Positions 34,487-46,567 are shown, counted from the first letter of the stretch. The stretch is 64,000 nucleotides of DNA from Trametopsis cervina (GCA_022385755.1 MU278355.1:810974-874973); one strand, 5' to 3'. The notes: generated from the sequence alone by a model not told the origin. Translations and numbers: made by a program.

Positions 34487-35993
34487 CGCTCAGACAACAC
34501 CCTTCCAGTCTCTCAAACAGCTTGGTCCTGTAGACGAGACGACTCACATCGGGACCAGCTTCCCAGCTGGCGTTCAGCTCTCAGATCTACTCACTGCGCC
34601 CAACTCTGATGAACTCGTCGGGCACCTTGCGAAACTCGTGTCGCAACGCGGTGTCGTGTTCTTCAAAAGCCAGAACCTGACGCTGTCAGACCAGAAGCAG
34701 CTGGGCCTCCGTCTCGGGCAGTTGACCGGCAGGCCAGCAGAGTCGAGTCTGCATAAGCATCCTGTGACGGAGACGACACCTGAGTTGGGCTCGGACACAC
34801 AGGTTATATCTTCAATGCAGTAGGTTCATCCTGATCTAACTGATTGAGCTTTTCGTCTCTAAATGATGCACGCAGAGGGATCGCGCGTGCGGGAGTTATC
34901 AGAAATACTCGCGCAAGTAATGGCTGGCACGCTGACATCACTTTCGAGCCCGTGCCTTCGGATTATGCTGTAAGCTTGAGTATTTGCCTATGCAGATCAT
35001 ATCTTACCGGGGTTTGCTATAGATACTGAAGATGCATACATTGCCACGAGGTATGTAGAATTGAGCGCATACATCAATTCTGTCATGGCTGAACATACTT
35101 GTATCTCCTAGTGGGCGGCGATACGCTGGTAAGTTCACTTGCGTCCCTCATCGAAACACAGCTAACATGGTTTCTCAGTGGGCCAGGTAGGACCATCTAA
35201 TCCCTGAGCATCGGAGTGATCTGCTCACCCATTCTAATCAGTGGATATGAAGCATACGACCGTCTATCTCCCGCCGTAAAGCGGTTCCTGGAAGGTCTCA
35301 CCGCAGAGCACGACGGCAACTTTTTCCATGCCGTGAGCCACAGTCTCGGATACTGGCCAAAACATACTTTAGCTCACTTTACCTTTGCCCCGTACGACCG
35401 CAGACGGCCAAGCAGCTCGGTGTCCCTATACAGACCGAACGCGGCAACCCAGCCAACAGCGGCGAAGATCTTCGCGCCGTACAGTGCGTAATGATTATGT
35501 GGTCGTGGACGTTATCTGTCGTCTTACCCCACCCTTTCCCCGCAGCCCGGTTATCCGTACGCATCCCGTCACTGGCTGGAAGACCCTCTTCGTGAACCGC
35601 TCGTGCGTATCTCGATCGTATTCTTGAATAACCGTGCATCCCCGCTGAACAGGGCCAAACTAGCTTCACCAAGCGCATCGTCGAGCTGTACCCTGAAGAA
35701 TCTGACGATATACTCGAGTTCCTGTTCCGCCATATCTCGGAGAACCACGACCTGCAGGTCCGGTACAAGTGGGGTGTCAATGACGTTGCTATCTGGGATA
35801 ACAGGGCGACGTTCCATACGGCTACGTGCGTACCCCCACTCTTTGACTCTTTATTATTGACTGGAGCTCATGAATGTGTAGCAATGATTATGCGGACAGC
35901 CGTGCAGGGAACCGTGTGGTTGGGATTGGCGAGAAGCCTTACTTTGACCCCGCATCGAAATCGAGGAGGGATGACCTGCAGCTGGGCTTGTAA
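34479..35993 (+). CDS. TauD/TfdA-family Fe(II)/2-oxoglutarate dioxygenase (sulfonate/taurine dioxygenase-like)
   Basis: These enzymes use 2-oxoglutarate and oxygen to hydroxylate substrates such as taurine or other sulfonates, releasing sulfite. About nine short exons assemble in frame. The iron-binding HxD is in NGWHADITFEPVPSDYA and the distal His in WDNRATFHTAT. Other family segments are RGVVFFKSQNL, GGDTLWASGYEAYDRLSPAV, DLRAVHPVIRTHPVTGWK, ELYPEE, WGVNDVAIWDN and the C-terminal NRVVGIGEKPYFDPASKSRR. Several exons are tiny, for example that encoding VGGDTL, which hides the gene from simple ORF scans. It is closest in layout to fungal JLP1-like sulfonate dioxygenases; the true substrate is not deducible. 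Confidence 0.92.
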
Positions 35994-36252
35994 AATAAAT
36001 CAATATGTGGGCGTTGTGAATTCGTGGAATATCAAATGTACTATACGTCGCTGGCTCGAATTGAACCTACTATTGGACGCACGCAGAGTAGCTGCGGTTG
36101 TTTGATATCTCATCTGCTTTCACGCAGTCAGTTTCGGTTTTCTCAGCGAGCAGTCGCGGTATGGAGTGTAAATCGAGATACGTATACAATTCAAGCCTTT
36201 TACATACTTTTAGATTAACAAGCATAATTCATGACGAGCGAGAGCTAGGGCA

Positions 36253-38265
36253 TCACAATCCGTTATTGACACAGCTGAAGACCTGCTGCCCGTTGAAGTC
36301 GATGATGATGCTCTTCACGGAAGCCTATTAGAAGGAAAGCGGACGATAGTCAGCGTCTCGCGAGTGGTTATTCTGAAGCAACGGAGACTTACGTATGATC
36401 CTGCGATGAGGATGTAGAATCCAAAGACGATGATGAAGTAATTCAGCAACGTCTCCGCGCTCCTCCAAGGTCCCGCCCACTTCTTCGCTCCAGGATATAG
36501 GGTCAGGTACGCCATACCCCAGAAGATGAATCTGAGCAACAAGATGCAGCATGAGCCATCATCCCTGGCAGAACAGCAGGGAAAAGACGAGGGACGTACC
36601 CAAACCAGCCATCGAACAATGAACTCATCAGACTGAGCATGTCAGAGAAGAACGGGATGACCTCCGCGATGATGAACGCCGCGACCCATGTGGCGGCGAC
36701 GATGCCGCACCAGGTGGCCCACCCGACAACGGTGTTCGAGTGTCGGTGCTTCGAGTCGCGGAATAGGCGGAAGAACACGAAGCGGGCTGAGACAGACTGT
36801 GACGCGTACAAGTTAGAGAGATGGTAACGGGGAAGAGGGAAAGAGGACATACGGAGTACAGCGAGCCCAGAAAGACGATGGTCGGTATCGCGAAGGAAAA
36901 GGCGATCTTCTTGTAGACGGGTTGCAGGCTGCCGAAGGCGGGCGCGGTCATGTATTGGTTGCCTAGTCGGAGTGAATGTATTAGACGCACTGAGTGCGGG
37001 AGGAACAGAATATCGTAGAGCTCACCGACGAAGTGATACATCAGCGCACCACAGAGGGTAAATACGATGATTTCGGCGATGGTAACGGCCCATAACGCTG
37101 GGATGGAATTTCTCTTAGTATGAGATGCTAATACTGGCGTGAAGGGAAACAAATCTGTACCTTTTGGGAAATCCTTCGGGTTCTTCATCTCGGCAATGAA
37201 CTAGAAGTGCTGGTTAGTCGCGTGAGCGCAGGCCGCGTTACAAAACGCCACCTACAGATGGAAGGGTAATCTGCCCAACAAATGTGTACGTGATGTTGAG
37301 AAAGGCAGACATTCCTGATGACAGACCCGCACTCAGCCTTGTTCGTATTCGCTGAGATAAAGGGCGTATACATACCAGCAACATACGTAGTGCCCGGCAC
37401 AGGTAACCGTGTTACCAGGGGTTCCTGACCAGCGATGTATCCAAACGGATGGTCCTGGATGCCGGAGAAGATGATGGCCAGGAGAACAGCGATGCCCATG
37501 GTGACAGCGCTGAAGACACCCAGCCCGCTCATCTGGCTGAGCGGCCGAGGCAGGCTGACGAAGAAGCATATCACGGCCGTCACGACACTCCAGACGACAG
37601 TGCATGCCGCGTTGCCGTTGGTGAGGGTGTTGAGGAGTTTCGCTCCAACCAAACAATGCAATGCTAAACAGAAGTCATCGAGAATCAGCGGTGTTACTTA
37701 GAGAGAAGTGTAATCTATGTGCCTTGGATGAACGTGTTGTTCAAGATGAAGAACACCGCTGTGATATTGTACGCCAATTCGGAGCCGCCAAAGAGCTTCT
37801 TCCCTATATCGCAGACGTCACGAACCTCGGGATGCTTGAGGCAATATCTCCATAGAATGAGGGAAGTGTATTGCACGCTCGCTGCCACTGCGATAGTGAC
37901 GATAATGCCTGGCGCCATCCCAAGGACCGAGAACGACCTGATAAGACACGTAATTAGGTATGCGAATGCAAGATACGTCTGTGTAATGCAAATGCCATAC
38001 CATGGGAATGACAATATGGCCAGACAAATATATTCAGAGAACAGAAGACCTGCGGTCTGAGGAGAACGCTTTGATCAGCTTTCAACTTTCGTTTCTGGAC
38101 TCGTTTGATACATACCTTTTGCCACGAGCATGTCCTGTACTTGATCTCATGATCGGTCTCCTGCGTTATCTGAGCGACAAGGATCCTCTCCGGGTCGGAC
38201 TCGAGGTCGCTGGCGGAGTCGAAGGACTCGCCGTGGGCCTTGTACGCAACCTTCTCCTCGCTCAT
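36253..38265 (-). CDS. AAAP-family amino-acid transporter
   Basis: Amino acid/auxin permease family (Avt-like in yeast), moving amino acids across the plasma or vacuolar membrane. The start at 38265 gives an acidic cytosolic N-terminus (MSEEKVAYKAHGESFDSASD). The sequence then shows the family's first helix region (SWQKTAGLLFSEYICLAILS joined over an intron to FPWSFSVLGMAPGIIVTIAV). About ten further hydrophobic helices follow, including LWRYCLKHPEVRDVCDIG, VSLPRPLSQMSGLGVFSAVT and FLNITYTFVGQITLPSFIAE. The last exon encodes ASVKSIIIDFNGQQVFSCVN and stops at 36253. Many short introns interrupt it. Substrate is not predictable. Confidence 0.9.
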
Positions 38266-38962
38266 TTTCCGGGGCAGCGAATGATCAGGACAAGGGCTGG
38301 GAACCTCCCACCCTCATCACTGTTGGCCACTATATATCAACCTTCACCTCCACGAGCGTCAGCTTCAGTTGGCCCGTTGTAAAAATGCTCAGAGATCATA
38401 AACGCATTTGGACCCGACGCTCATTTCTACATCCGTCCAAGTCGCGATCAAAAGCGCTCCCCACTGCGGTAGGATTGCTCCCTGAGCCTAAGCCAACCTG
38501 ACAAGTTGGCACGAGCCATACGATACCAGGGTTGTTGCGCTCACGCTTGCATGCAAAAATTCACAGGTGCTGACAGCATCTTCTAGCTTTCATCTGAACT
38601 CATCTCAATCTGTCGCAGGCGTTACCCGCCGCATGTTTCATCGTGCAGTTAGCCTGTCACTAGTCTGCGGCGCACGTCTTTCTTCGGAGTTGCTCGCGTC
38701 ATTTTTGAGGACAATTGCCTCACAGGCTTCCGCCCACCCGCAGTGTCGATGAGTGAGTCAATCCAAGGGTGTACTCACTATAAATCCAAAGTTTGCAATC
38801 AATCTTCTTGATGATGACGCCAACATCAACCATGAACCGAAAGGGCCGTATCACGAACCTCGCCTCATCTTGCCTAGGTTCATGTGCCTGATTCATGAGA
38901 TACGAAGGCCGAGCAGTCGACGTTGTGGAGCAACAAACGTTAAAAAGTGGTTTGGATTCGTC
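38266..38962. other. Intergenic
   Basis: Between the transporter's 5' end and the acetyltransferase's 3' end, both on the minus strand, so it should contain the transporter promoter. No gene seen. Confidence 0.45.
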
Positions 38963-39840
38963 CTAATTGACCTTATCAAAATTCCCGTAGACCACCCAAG
39001 CATCAACGTATTCTTCGCCATCGCCGTCTGCCTTCCTGAGCCGGCCGGCGCGAGGGATACGGCCTGCCTTAGTGAAGCCTAACGCCTCCCAGAGCCTTAC
39101 ATCCGATCGGAGTCAGCAATGCATTCACATCCAAGATTGAGTACTCACTTCACGCTTGCAGTGTTGTTCACATAGACGAGGTTGAAGACGCTTGCCTCGT
39201 ATCCGAGCCTGGGGCCGTAGAATAGGTACGAACGCGCCAATATAGATCCATATCCCTTCGCTCGTTGAGAAGGAGGAACCAAGAACCCGGCGTTGCATAT
39301 CTGGTCCAACTTTCAGTACGCAGGCAAATGGGGGTTACGGATCGTTTAGCTGACATGCGATGATCGTCCAGGATAGTTTGGCTTGACCTGCGCACATGTC
39401 AAATAACACCAGCAAGTCAACACAACATCACTCACATAGTAGACACCAGCTACACAATCATCCCATGCGCGTCCGCTGCTAGCCTCCTCCAAGCCAAACT
39501 CTATCACGCTTCCATCTATTTGCCCTTCAGCCACATCACCGCTACCAACTATTCCGACGAGCACATCCGCTGCAAAGAAATACGCTTCGAACATAGTCTG
39601 TGTGTATGTCTCGCCCTGTAAGATCTCCTGCGGGTATGTCATGCCTCTCTCAAGCTCATCCGCGAAGACCTTGTGGAGGAAGGACACCAAGCCGGGAAGA
39701 GTGGACGTAGTTTCTAGCGTGAGGTGGTGCATGGTGACATATTTCGAGGCTGCTGCTGCTTGCGTCTTGCAGTACCACAGTGTCGATGCTAAGGCCGCAG
39801 TCGGTCGGTTTGAGACTGAGATCGCGCCGTATGCCGACAT
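38963..39840 (-). CDS. GNAT-family N-acetyltransferase (Mpr1-like)
   Basis: Four exons assemble in frame and end at a TAG at 38963. The acetyl-CoA site is in NAGFLVPPSQRAKGYGS, which fits the R/Q-x-x-G-x-G/A loop. Other family segments are GMTYPQE, FFAADVLVGIVG, DDCVAGVYYVKPNYPGRSSH, YEASVFNLVYVNNTAS and KLWEALGFTKAGRIPRAG. The spacing resembles the fungal group that includes yeast Mpr1, which acetylates toxic proline analogues and proline-related metabolites. The start could be 39840 or a later Met (MHHLTLETTST), since the first 37 residues look unconserved. The substrate is inferred only at family level. Confidence 0.85.
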
Positions 39841-40500
39841 TCTGCACAGGGAGATACTGTAATGAACTTACTTGCTCTTGTAGGGAGCAGAAATCAGATA
39901 TAGCGGTCAGTCGTGGGTACGGATGTGCAGTCGAAAGTGCGACAGCGATAGATTTGTGATAAGAAAGTCGTAGAATATGCCCTTGATCGAGTCATATTCA
40001 ATTCGATGCGGGTTCACTGTGCATTACATGATTATACTTCAATTTGGAATAATGATTAGAGGCTCGTGCTCATTCAAGACAATGGTTCAGGCAACTCACT
40101 GGTTATACAAGCAAAGTACTGGTGCATGCACCCGTGGGGGGAAATTGAGAATGGAAATAGAAGTGGTCACAATGTCTGGAGCTTGCGGCCCCACTGACTG
40201 ATAGGTTGGCAGTGAGTGTATGAAGCGGCGAAATGCCTAGATATGGTGTCTCCCATGGCGGTGGTGGTAAACAGGAAGAGGTCGTTGTGTACTACTTTAC
40301 GGACGTGCCTGCATTCCTATGGGCGCCTATGTACACTCAACGGTCGAATTCGGGTTTGCAGGATGGTTGAGGGAAATGAGACTTGTGCTATTGATACAGC
40401 TAGTAGATACTATATTACGAATAGTTGTATCGAATAGTGCATGAAATGAGAAAAAACAAATCGTTCAAGGAGCGTGTGCGGGCGACTATGATCACCAGTG
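39841..40500. other. Intergenic
   Basis: AT-richer spacer between the acetyltransferase start and the small secreted-protein gene. No gene supported. Confidence 0.45.
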
Positions 40501-40877
40501 CTATAGCAGGGAAGACAACACGGTTCCCGCTGCGATTACGGCGACTGCAGGTGTTGACCAGCTCGATATTGATAATGAGGCTGCGGACGTGGCGTTGGCA
40601 CGGACAGCTTCCACAGCAGTCCTATTGGCCCCCTGCGTATAATTCTCAGTCGCTGATTGAATGTCTACAGATATATACACTCACACAGTTGCCTGATATG
40701 CAGTCGGGAGTGCTAACAATTACCCTGTCGTTTGCGTTTGATAGTTCGACAGCAGGAAGGGCGGTAGCTGCAATGACTCCATTAGCCCTCGGGTCATCGA
40801 GTAGATCAATAGGTTGTACTCTCACCTGACGCTACCAAGGCAGCAGTAGCAAAAATAACACGTGTGAAGGAAACCAT
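40501..40877 (-). CDS. Small secreted, probably GPI-anchored protein, 75 residues
   Basis: Three exons (40826-40877, 40724-40767, 40501-40632) close in frame at 76 codons with stop. The N-terminus MVSFTRVIFATAALVASATA is a clear signal peptide. The mature chain is about 55 residues with two N-glycosylation sequons (NRT and NAT) and many Ser, Ala and Thr. It ends in a hydrophobic tail (TPAVAVIAAGTVLSSLL) typical of a GPI attachment signal, after small residues suitable for cleavage. No cysteines. The family is not recognised; a short cell-wall or surface protein is inferred from topology. Exons are too short for standard ORF scanning. Confidence 0.65.
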
Positions 40878-41265
40878 ATTGCCTAGTCCTTGCTAGTAGA
40901 TGAAGCTGTGATGAGAAGGCTTGTTGTGAAGGTGAGGAATTTGCAAGGGAGGGTCTGTCGGTCAACGAGAAGACTCTGAAGGCCAAGCTCCAAAACTTGC
41001 ATGGTTTTAAACTGTACATATTTGACAGCTCATGCAACGGCTTTGTACTCGTAAAGCCGAGTATTGTAAAGCTTATACAAAGACGTGATGTTGTTCTTCA
41101 AGACAAGGTTGTAAGCACCGTTCTGGGATGAAAGGCAGAACTGAAAGGGGCAGGGCGGCGGGATTGATGCGCCCCAAAACTCTGCGCTTACTCTATTGGA
41201 TACCGCCTTAGAGAAGCCTTGGAAGTCTTCCTCTTACCTCAGTCCCGTTGCCTTTAGTGAACTCG
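40878..41265. other. Intergenic between secreted-protein gene and duplication copy B
   Basis: Promoter side of the small secreted-protein gene. No gene seen; no similarity to DNA beyond the edge of copy A. Confidence 0.4.
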
Positions 41266-43926
41266 GTAGCCTGGCGAACGCGCAAAACTTCGCACGCCAC
41301 GCATGTTGCCAGAGCGTTGATTAGCGTGGCGGTGGTCCACTGATCGCGGGGACGAGATTGGCTGGTGCGGTGTAAGCGATTGAATTATCGAGGACAGAGA
41401 TAGATAGATACCGGGATCCGCGTGCCAGACTCGGGGAATACATGAGAGAGTGAGATGATGTTGTACCTAGAGTAGTAGTTCGTGAAGAACCGTCTTCAAT
41501 GAGAAGTGGGCCTCCTTTATCGACGGCTAGCTGGATGCGGTCGCTGGTGTTCACGTCCTTGAACTGTTGATAGGAAGGTGTGATTGGTTGCATTAAGCCT
41601 GCTCTGAACGGAACCGTGGAGTGCAGGAGGTGGACTACGCACTGTAAGTTCCCGCGTTTTGTGCAGACTCTCGATCTTATCGACTCTGTCTCTCACACTA
41701 TCCAATTGCTCGTCAAAGTCCTCTTCTTCTACGACTTCGCGAGCAGCACGCAAAAGAAGCTCCGAATCAGGGTTCACATCGTGGTTGATCTGCGGTCCGA
41801 ATATGCGTTTGAGTTGGTTCCTGATGAATTAGGCATGGATGAAAAGCGGGCAGGACACGCACATCCATAGCGATGATGCTCGCGTGGTCCAAGTCTGGCG
41901 CAACAGGTCAGTTTGGGCACGAAAGCGCGGATATGAGCGCGAACGCAAGCTCACCATCTAGGAAGTCTGTGCGGGTCATGATTTGGCGACACTTGTACTG
42001 CGAGACGGATATCGCATTCAGTCAAAGTCAGGGCCCGCGGACAATATGCAGGATCATCGCTCACGTATGAGAGCCTAGGCAGAGGAAGATCCAATAACGC
42101 CTCTTCAGTCTTTCTGTCTGCATCGATTTCCACGCGAAGCCGTTCCTCAGCCTCCCGGTGTATCTTCACGAATTCTCGAAGCAGTAGCCAGGAGCACGAG
42201 CTCCATTTTTGCTAGTTGCTACAAGTTAACCGGGTTCGATGATACTCGATAGTACGTTACTACGACCGACCTCGTCCATGACATCGTCGTCGTGGTCTGG
42301 AATGAGGCCTATCTGGCTCGTCAACCACGCCTTTTCTATGACGAGCAGGTGTTTTGCGTGGTCTATCATGTCTGGATGCTTGCGCGACTTTCGTGAGGTA
42401 CGACAGACGTCCACCAACATGGCTGATCGCCGTCCTGAAGGCATTCTCCTTCTCTGGAGACCGATGTGCGCTCTTTCGGGGCTTCACAGAGGCAGACAAT
42501 GCCTCTCTAGCGTTCAGATCTTGCACGGAGATGACCTTGGAACCCAGAGCCACAGTTAGAAGCCAGACTTGAGTATCTCACACTTACGCATGAGGAGAAA
42601 AGGCCAGAAGTCGACATTGGATGACAACAGTCATGGAAGGTAATCATTATTGTGACACCTAGGTCTCACGAGCTGAAGACGATAGCCAGGATGCCTGTTC
42701 CAGTCCAGGTTCAGTAAAGTTCCACTCAGCCACATAACAGTCTTACCGCTAGCTGCCCACGCCTCTGCTCGTTGCTGAAACTTGGACGTCAGCGTCATTC
42801 TTCAGAAAATGGACATTGTTCAAAATCAAGACTAAGGGCCGGCCTTTCTTGTCAGAGTAACGCAGGGCCACTTTCTCAAGCTTGCTCAGGGCTGGAGCAA
42901 ACAAGCAGAGATAAGCAGCGTATTTGAGAGGCATAACCAGGATCACATCACCTCTCTCGATATCAAGAGCAGGGCCACCTGGCGGACATCACATGTCAGA
43001 ACGGGTAGTGTCAGTCATGCTCGATCCTGTCTGCCTTCTCTTGGGTCTCTTCGTTGGAATAGACCAGTCAGCGAGTCTTCGTAGTACTCGTAATTAATGA
43101 TTTCCCGAGTCGCAGGCGGAAGACTTCTAGATAGGGATAAGCTTCGCATATCGACACGCCTTCTGCGTGATTAGCCTGCATAGCGTCATACAGCATGGCA
43201 GTCTTTCCTGTTCCCTGACATACTAAGTATCCTATCCAAAAACGGAGTTATGGCCTTCGGGCCTATTAGCAAGAAATAGTGGCCGAGTTCTTGTCCATTC
43301 ACGATACGATCCATTTGGTCTTGATCATTGCAGCGTAGGAATGTCGATGTCCTAAGAGTTATCTCCTACCTTCTCATGTTTCTTAGCACGAGTAGCCAAA
43401 TCCAAGGCGTGTTCATATCCGGCAGTGAAAGCCAGTTCGATCTGTCGTCGCTGAGTAAGTTCGGTAACGCATCATTATCTAGTGAATTGTACAGTACAGT
43501 ACCTTGTGAAGTACGTTGGCTTCATACCGCGACGCGTATTCGACGCACTGCAGAAGAACGCGACGCGTAGCCAGACGACGAGCGGAGGCGGTGAGAGGTA
43601 TCATGAATTGTGAAGGCGATGAGTGCAGCGAGAACCACAGGCTTAGGCTTGGAGGCCCTAATAAACTCAGTCTGCCGGCAGTACAGCCTACATTGTTTCC
43701 ACAACATCACACCGGACTTCAGCCTATGAAATGACTGAGTGACCGATAGGGGTTGACTCGTATTACAGACTGCAGCCAAGGCTAAGTGTGTGACTTCCTA
43801 ACACGTACGTCACACTGTAAGCCAGGATTCTTACCATTTTGTCACGCCATTACAAACCGCGCTGTCACAGGGTTGTCTGCGTCAGAGCCACTTCGGGTAC
43901 ACATCTTTCAACGCTACCACCACCCC
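41266..43926 (-). repeat. Segmental duplication, copy B (inverted, decayed)
   Basis: Inverted counterpart of 12889-16291. Shared sequence runs from GTAGCCTGGCGAAC (41266-41279) to the CTACCACCACCC region (about 43915-43926). It includes intron and flank sequence. It is shorter because the equivalent of about 13382-13858 is deleted and several smaller gaps occur. Its right edge lies about 20 bases before the NAB2 start codon. Confidence 0.85.
41480..43604 (-). pseudogene. Pseudogene of the mitochondrial AAA ATPase
   Basis: Minus-strand relic of the gene at 13308-16049. The start region (43604) and the C-terminal exons are still readable, for example PDSELLLRAAREVVEEEDFD, KDVNTSDRIQLAVDKGG and an NNVHFLKND piece near Walker B. 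Breaks: a deletion of about 480 bases removes most of the presequence exon and the membrane segment; the codon for Trp in NNSW is now TAG (near 43350); a few bases further the frame meets another stop; a deletion behind the Walker B strand shifts the frame; and the normal stop is lost, so the last exon reads on. It cannot make the full protein. Confidence 0.85.
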
Positions 43927-43948
43927 CCATTTCCCATTTCTCTCTATC

Positions 43949-46072
43949 ATGGCTTTCGGCTTGACAATTGGGACAGAACGTGCCACTGCACTACAGGTAA
44001 GTAAATGATAGCTATGTTCTATGTCGTGTCTAAATCTTTGCAGACTTCTATCCAAGATGAACTTACGAAACGAGGCTACAGTCCGGATGCAGGTGAGTGA
44101 TTCCCATATACCCAGTCACTCAGTTCTCAAGTCTATGTTCCAGATCCTGTTATGGCGGAGTATATTACCATCATGATAATAAATAACAAGACTGCAGGTG
44201 AGTTGGGAGCCTTCGAACGCCAGTCTTCTCGCTGACAATACAACAGCCCAGATAGCGTCTGAGCTCGAGGATCGTGAGTACCACATTATATCTCTTATCA
44301 CAGTGATACTAAGCCAAAAACGCAGTGATTGGATCTGACTTCGGTAAGTTTCACAAATAGCCGTCGACTGATTCGCATACTCAAAGTATGCATAGACCCA
44401 AGTTTCGTGGACTGGCTGTTTGCAGAAGTGGCCAAAGGTGCACCGGAGTCAGAAGCTCCGACTCCCGTCGTTCCGGAACAAGCCCCACCGGTACAAACGA
44501 GAGCTCGTGATGACCCTCCTCATCTACAGAACGATTCGTCTTCGAAGCCTGCAAGTACACCGCGCGCGGCGGCTCCTTTATACCGACAGGCTATAGCACA
44601 AGCGATGCCTAGTACCTCCCCGTCGGGCCAGAAAAGATCAGCATCGGCACGATCACCTTCGCCCTCTGGACATCCTAACAAGTCCAGACGACTAGATCTA
44701 CCAACCGGGCCGCGTGCGATGCAACACCGAGACATAAGTGGACCCAGCGGTTCAAGAAGCCTCCTCGACCGGATGGGCCCTTCACGACACGGCCGTGCAC
44801 ACGACGAAATTCAAGCGCGAATCGACAGCATCACGGGACCACCTGCTCCCGAGATGATGATGAACGGAGGGTTTCCCATGAATGGCATGCCTGGAATGGA
44901 TATGGCGGCGATGGGAGGAATGGCAAATCCAATGATGTTGCAGGAGATGATGATGAACCAGATGGCGATGATGGCACAAATGGCGGGGGCGATGGGTATG
45001 CTGAACCCGGCGGCGATGGCTATGAACGGCCAATTTCCTGGACAGCCTGGAATGAATGGAGATATGGGTATGATGAACGGTGGAATGAATGGCCCGTCGC
45101 ATCCGGGTCCCGACGGGCGAGGAAGAGGGCGAGGGCGGGGAGGTTCGAGAGGTATTGGTGGGCGGGGGCGAGGGGGGCATACGGGTCCTGGTCACGTTTC
45201 TTCAGAATCGGCCGGCAATGTTGGCGAGCCTACTCCTGCAAATGCTGCACCAGCCCCAGTACAACAGTCCCCGGCGGCGCCGGCTCCCATCCATTCCCCT
45301 GCACCGCAACTTGCAACCTCACTGTCTCAAGGACGTGGCAGCGTCGCACCACCCGAGCGCCCTCAATCGCCGACATTGTGCAAGTTCAGTCTCAAGTGCA
45401 CAAATCCGACGTGCAGGTATTCGCATCCCTCGCCTGTCGCCACGCCCGAAAGCGGCGTCGTACTCAGCAATGAAGCTTGCGAGAACGGCAAAAACTGCAA
45501 GGATAAAGACTGCATCAAGGCTCATGTCAGCCCTGCGGCTTCCAAGCCACATTGTGAGTACCTCTCGCTACAGAGATCACATAGCCGAGTTTGCTAATAT
45601 GAATCCATTTGTAGCTGAACCGCTGAACCCGAAGGCACCCGCATTCACTCCCACTGCACACGCACCACACCATTCTACTCCTCAATCACAGGTCGCCTGT
45701 CGTTTCGGTGCTGCTTGCACGAAGCCGAACTGTGCCTTCCTGCATCCTGCGAGACAAAACAACGTCCCGTGTCGTTTCGGTGCTGCCTGCACGAAAGCTA
45801 CATGCACCTTCCAACATCCTGAGGGACGTAGCGTGCTACCTACAACCTTCCATCGCGGTCTTGGTGGAGGGGTTACCAACTCTACGGACTCAACTGCCAG
45901 TCCTCATAAAAGCATGACATTCAATAACAGGGGGGCGACGGCGGCGGAGCTGGAGAAGAAAGTAAAGGAGCTTGAAGAGAAGAAAACTCAGGCCCAGGCT
46001 GCCGTAGCACAAGCCCAAGCCGCCGCCACCAAGAAAGACGACAGCGCCAAGAGCGTGTCAGTCGCTGTGTAA
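43949..46072 (+). CDS. NAB2: Nab2/ZC3H14-type nuclear poly(A)-binding protein
   Basis: Nab2 binds poly(A) tails and controls their length and mRNA export. Five small 5' exons encode a Nab2 N-terminal (PWI-like) fold with segments MAFGLTIGTERATALQ, LTKRGYSPDADPVMAEYI and AQIASELEDLIG, then DPSFVDWLFAEV. A Ser/Pro linker, a Met/Gly-rich stretch (from about 44850) and an RGG-type block (GRGRGRGGSRGIGGRGRGG) follow. Four CCCH fingers with C-x5-C-x4-C-x3-H spacing are visible: CKFSLKCTNPTCRYSH, CENGKNCKDKDCIKAH, CRFGAACTKPNCAFLH and CRFGAACTKATCTFQH. A short coiled coil (ELEKKVKELEEKKTQAQAAV) ends the protein. The last intron is about 45555-45614. The start codon sits about 20 bases from the duplication edge. 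Confidence 0.92.
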
Positions 46073-46567
46073 TCCCTCTCGTCGTCCAGTCTGCACCACT
46101 CAATCCCGCGACTCTAAACTTCAAGCCTGTATATGACTAATTCTCCATCATACTTTGGGATGCTGCAAAACCCCTGTTCCGTGGCCCACGATATGGCTCT
46201 CGTGTAGTATTATTGTTAACTTCCGCATACAGAAACATTTACATTAGTTTGCGCACCGTGACCTCTATTTAGTTACTATCTGTAGAGAATGCTCTGCTAG
46301 TGGGGCCCAGCAATTCACAAATCGTCGGTGGCACGCGAAGACGACTTGTCAGCGGCCACTCGACCGGAGCTCTCTCCACTATTTCTTGCGTGAATTGAGG
46401 TGAACGCGAGCGACTGGCAGTCATAACTAGCCAGTTTATACACTCAGGTCGTCAGTTCAGCAGAGAAGCGACGCGCCTTTGAGGTTCTCGCGTGAGATCA
46501 GTTGAGAATAGAAGCGCGACGTGTCTAATTGAACGTAGAGCGTAGAATTGTCGTGTGGGCATGTCTA
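46073..46567. other. Intergenic, convergent 3' ends
   Basis: Between the 3' ends of NAB2 and the minus-strand SAP-like gene. No gene seen. Confidence 0.45.

Noticed and set aside
41321..43779. Second functional AAA ATPase gene.
   Set aside because: In-frame stop, frameshift, loss of the membrane exon and loss of the normal stop make a working product very unlikely.
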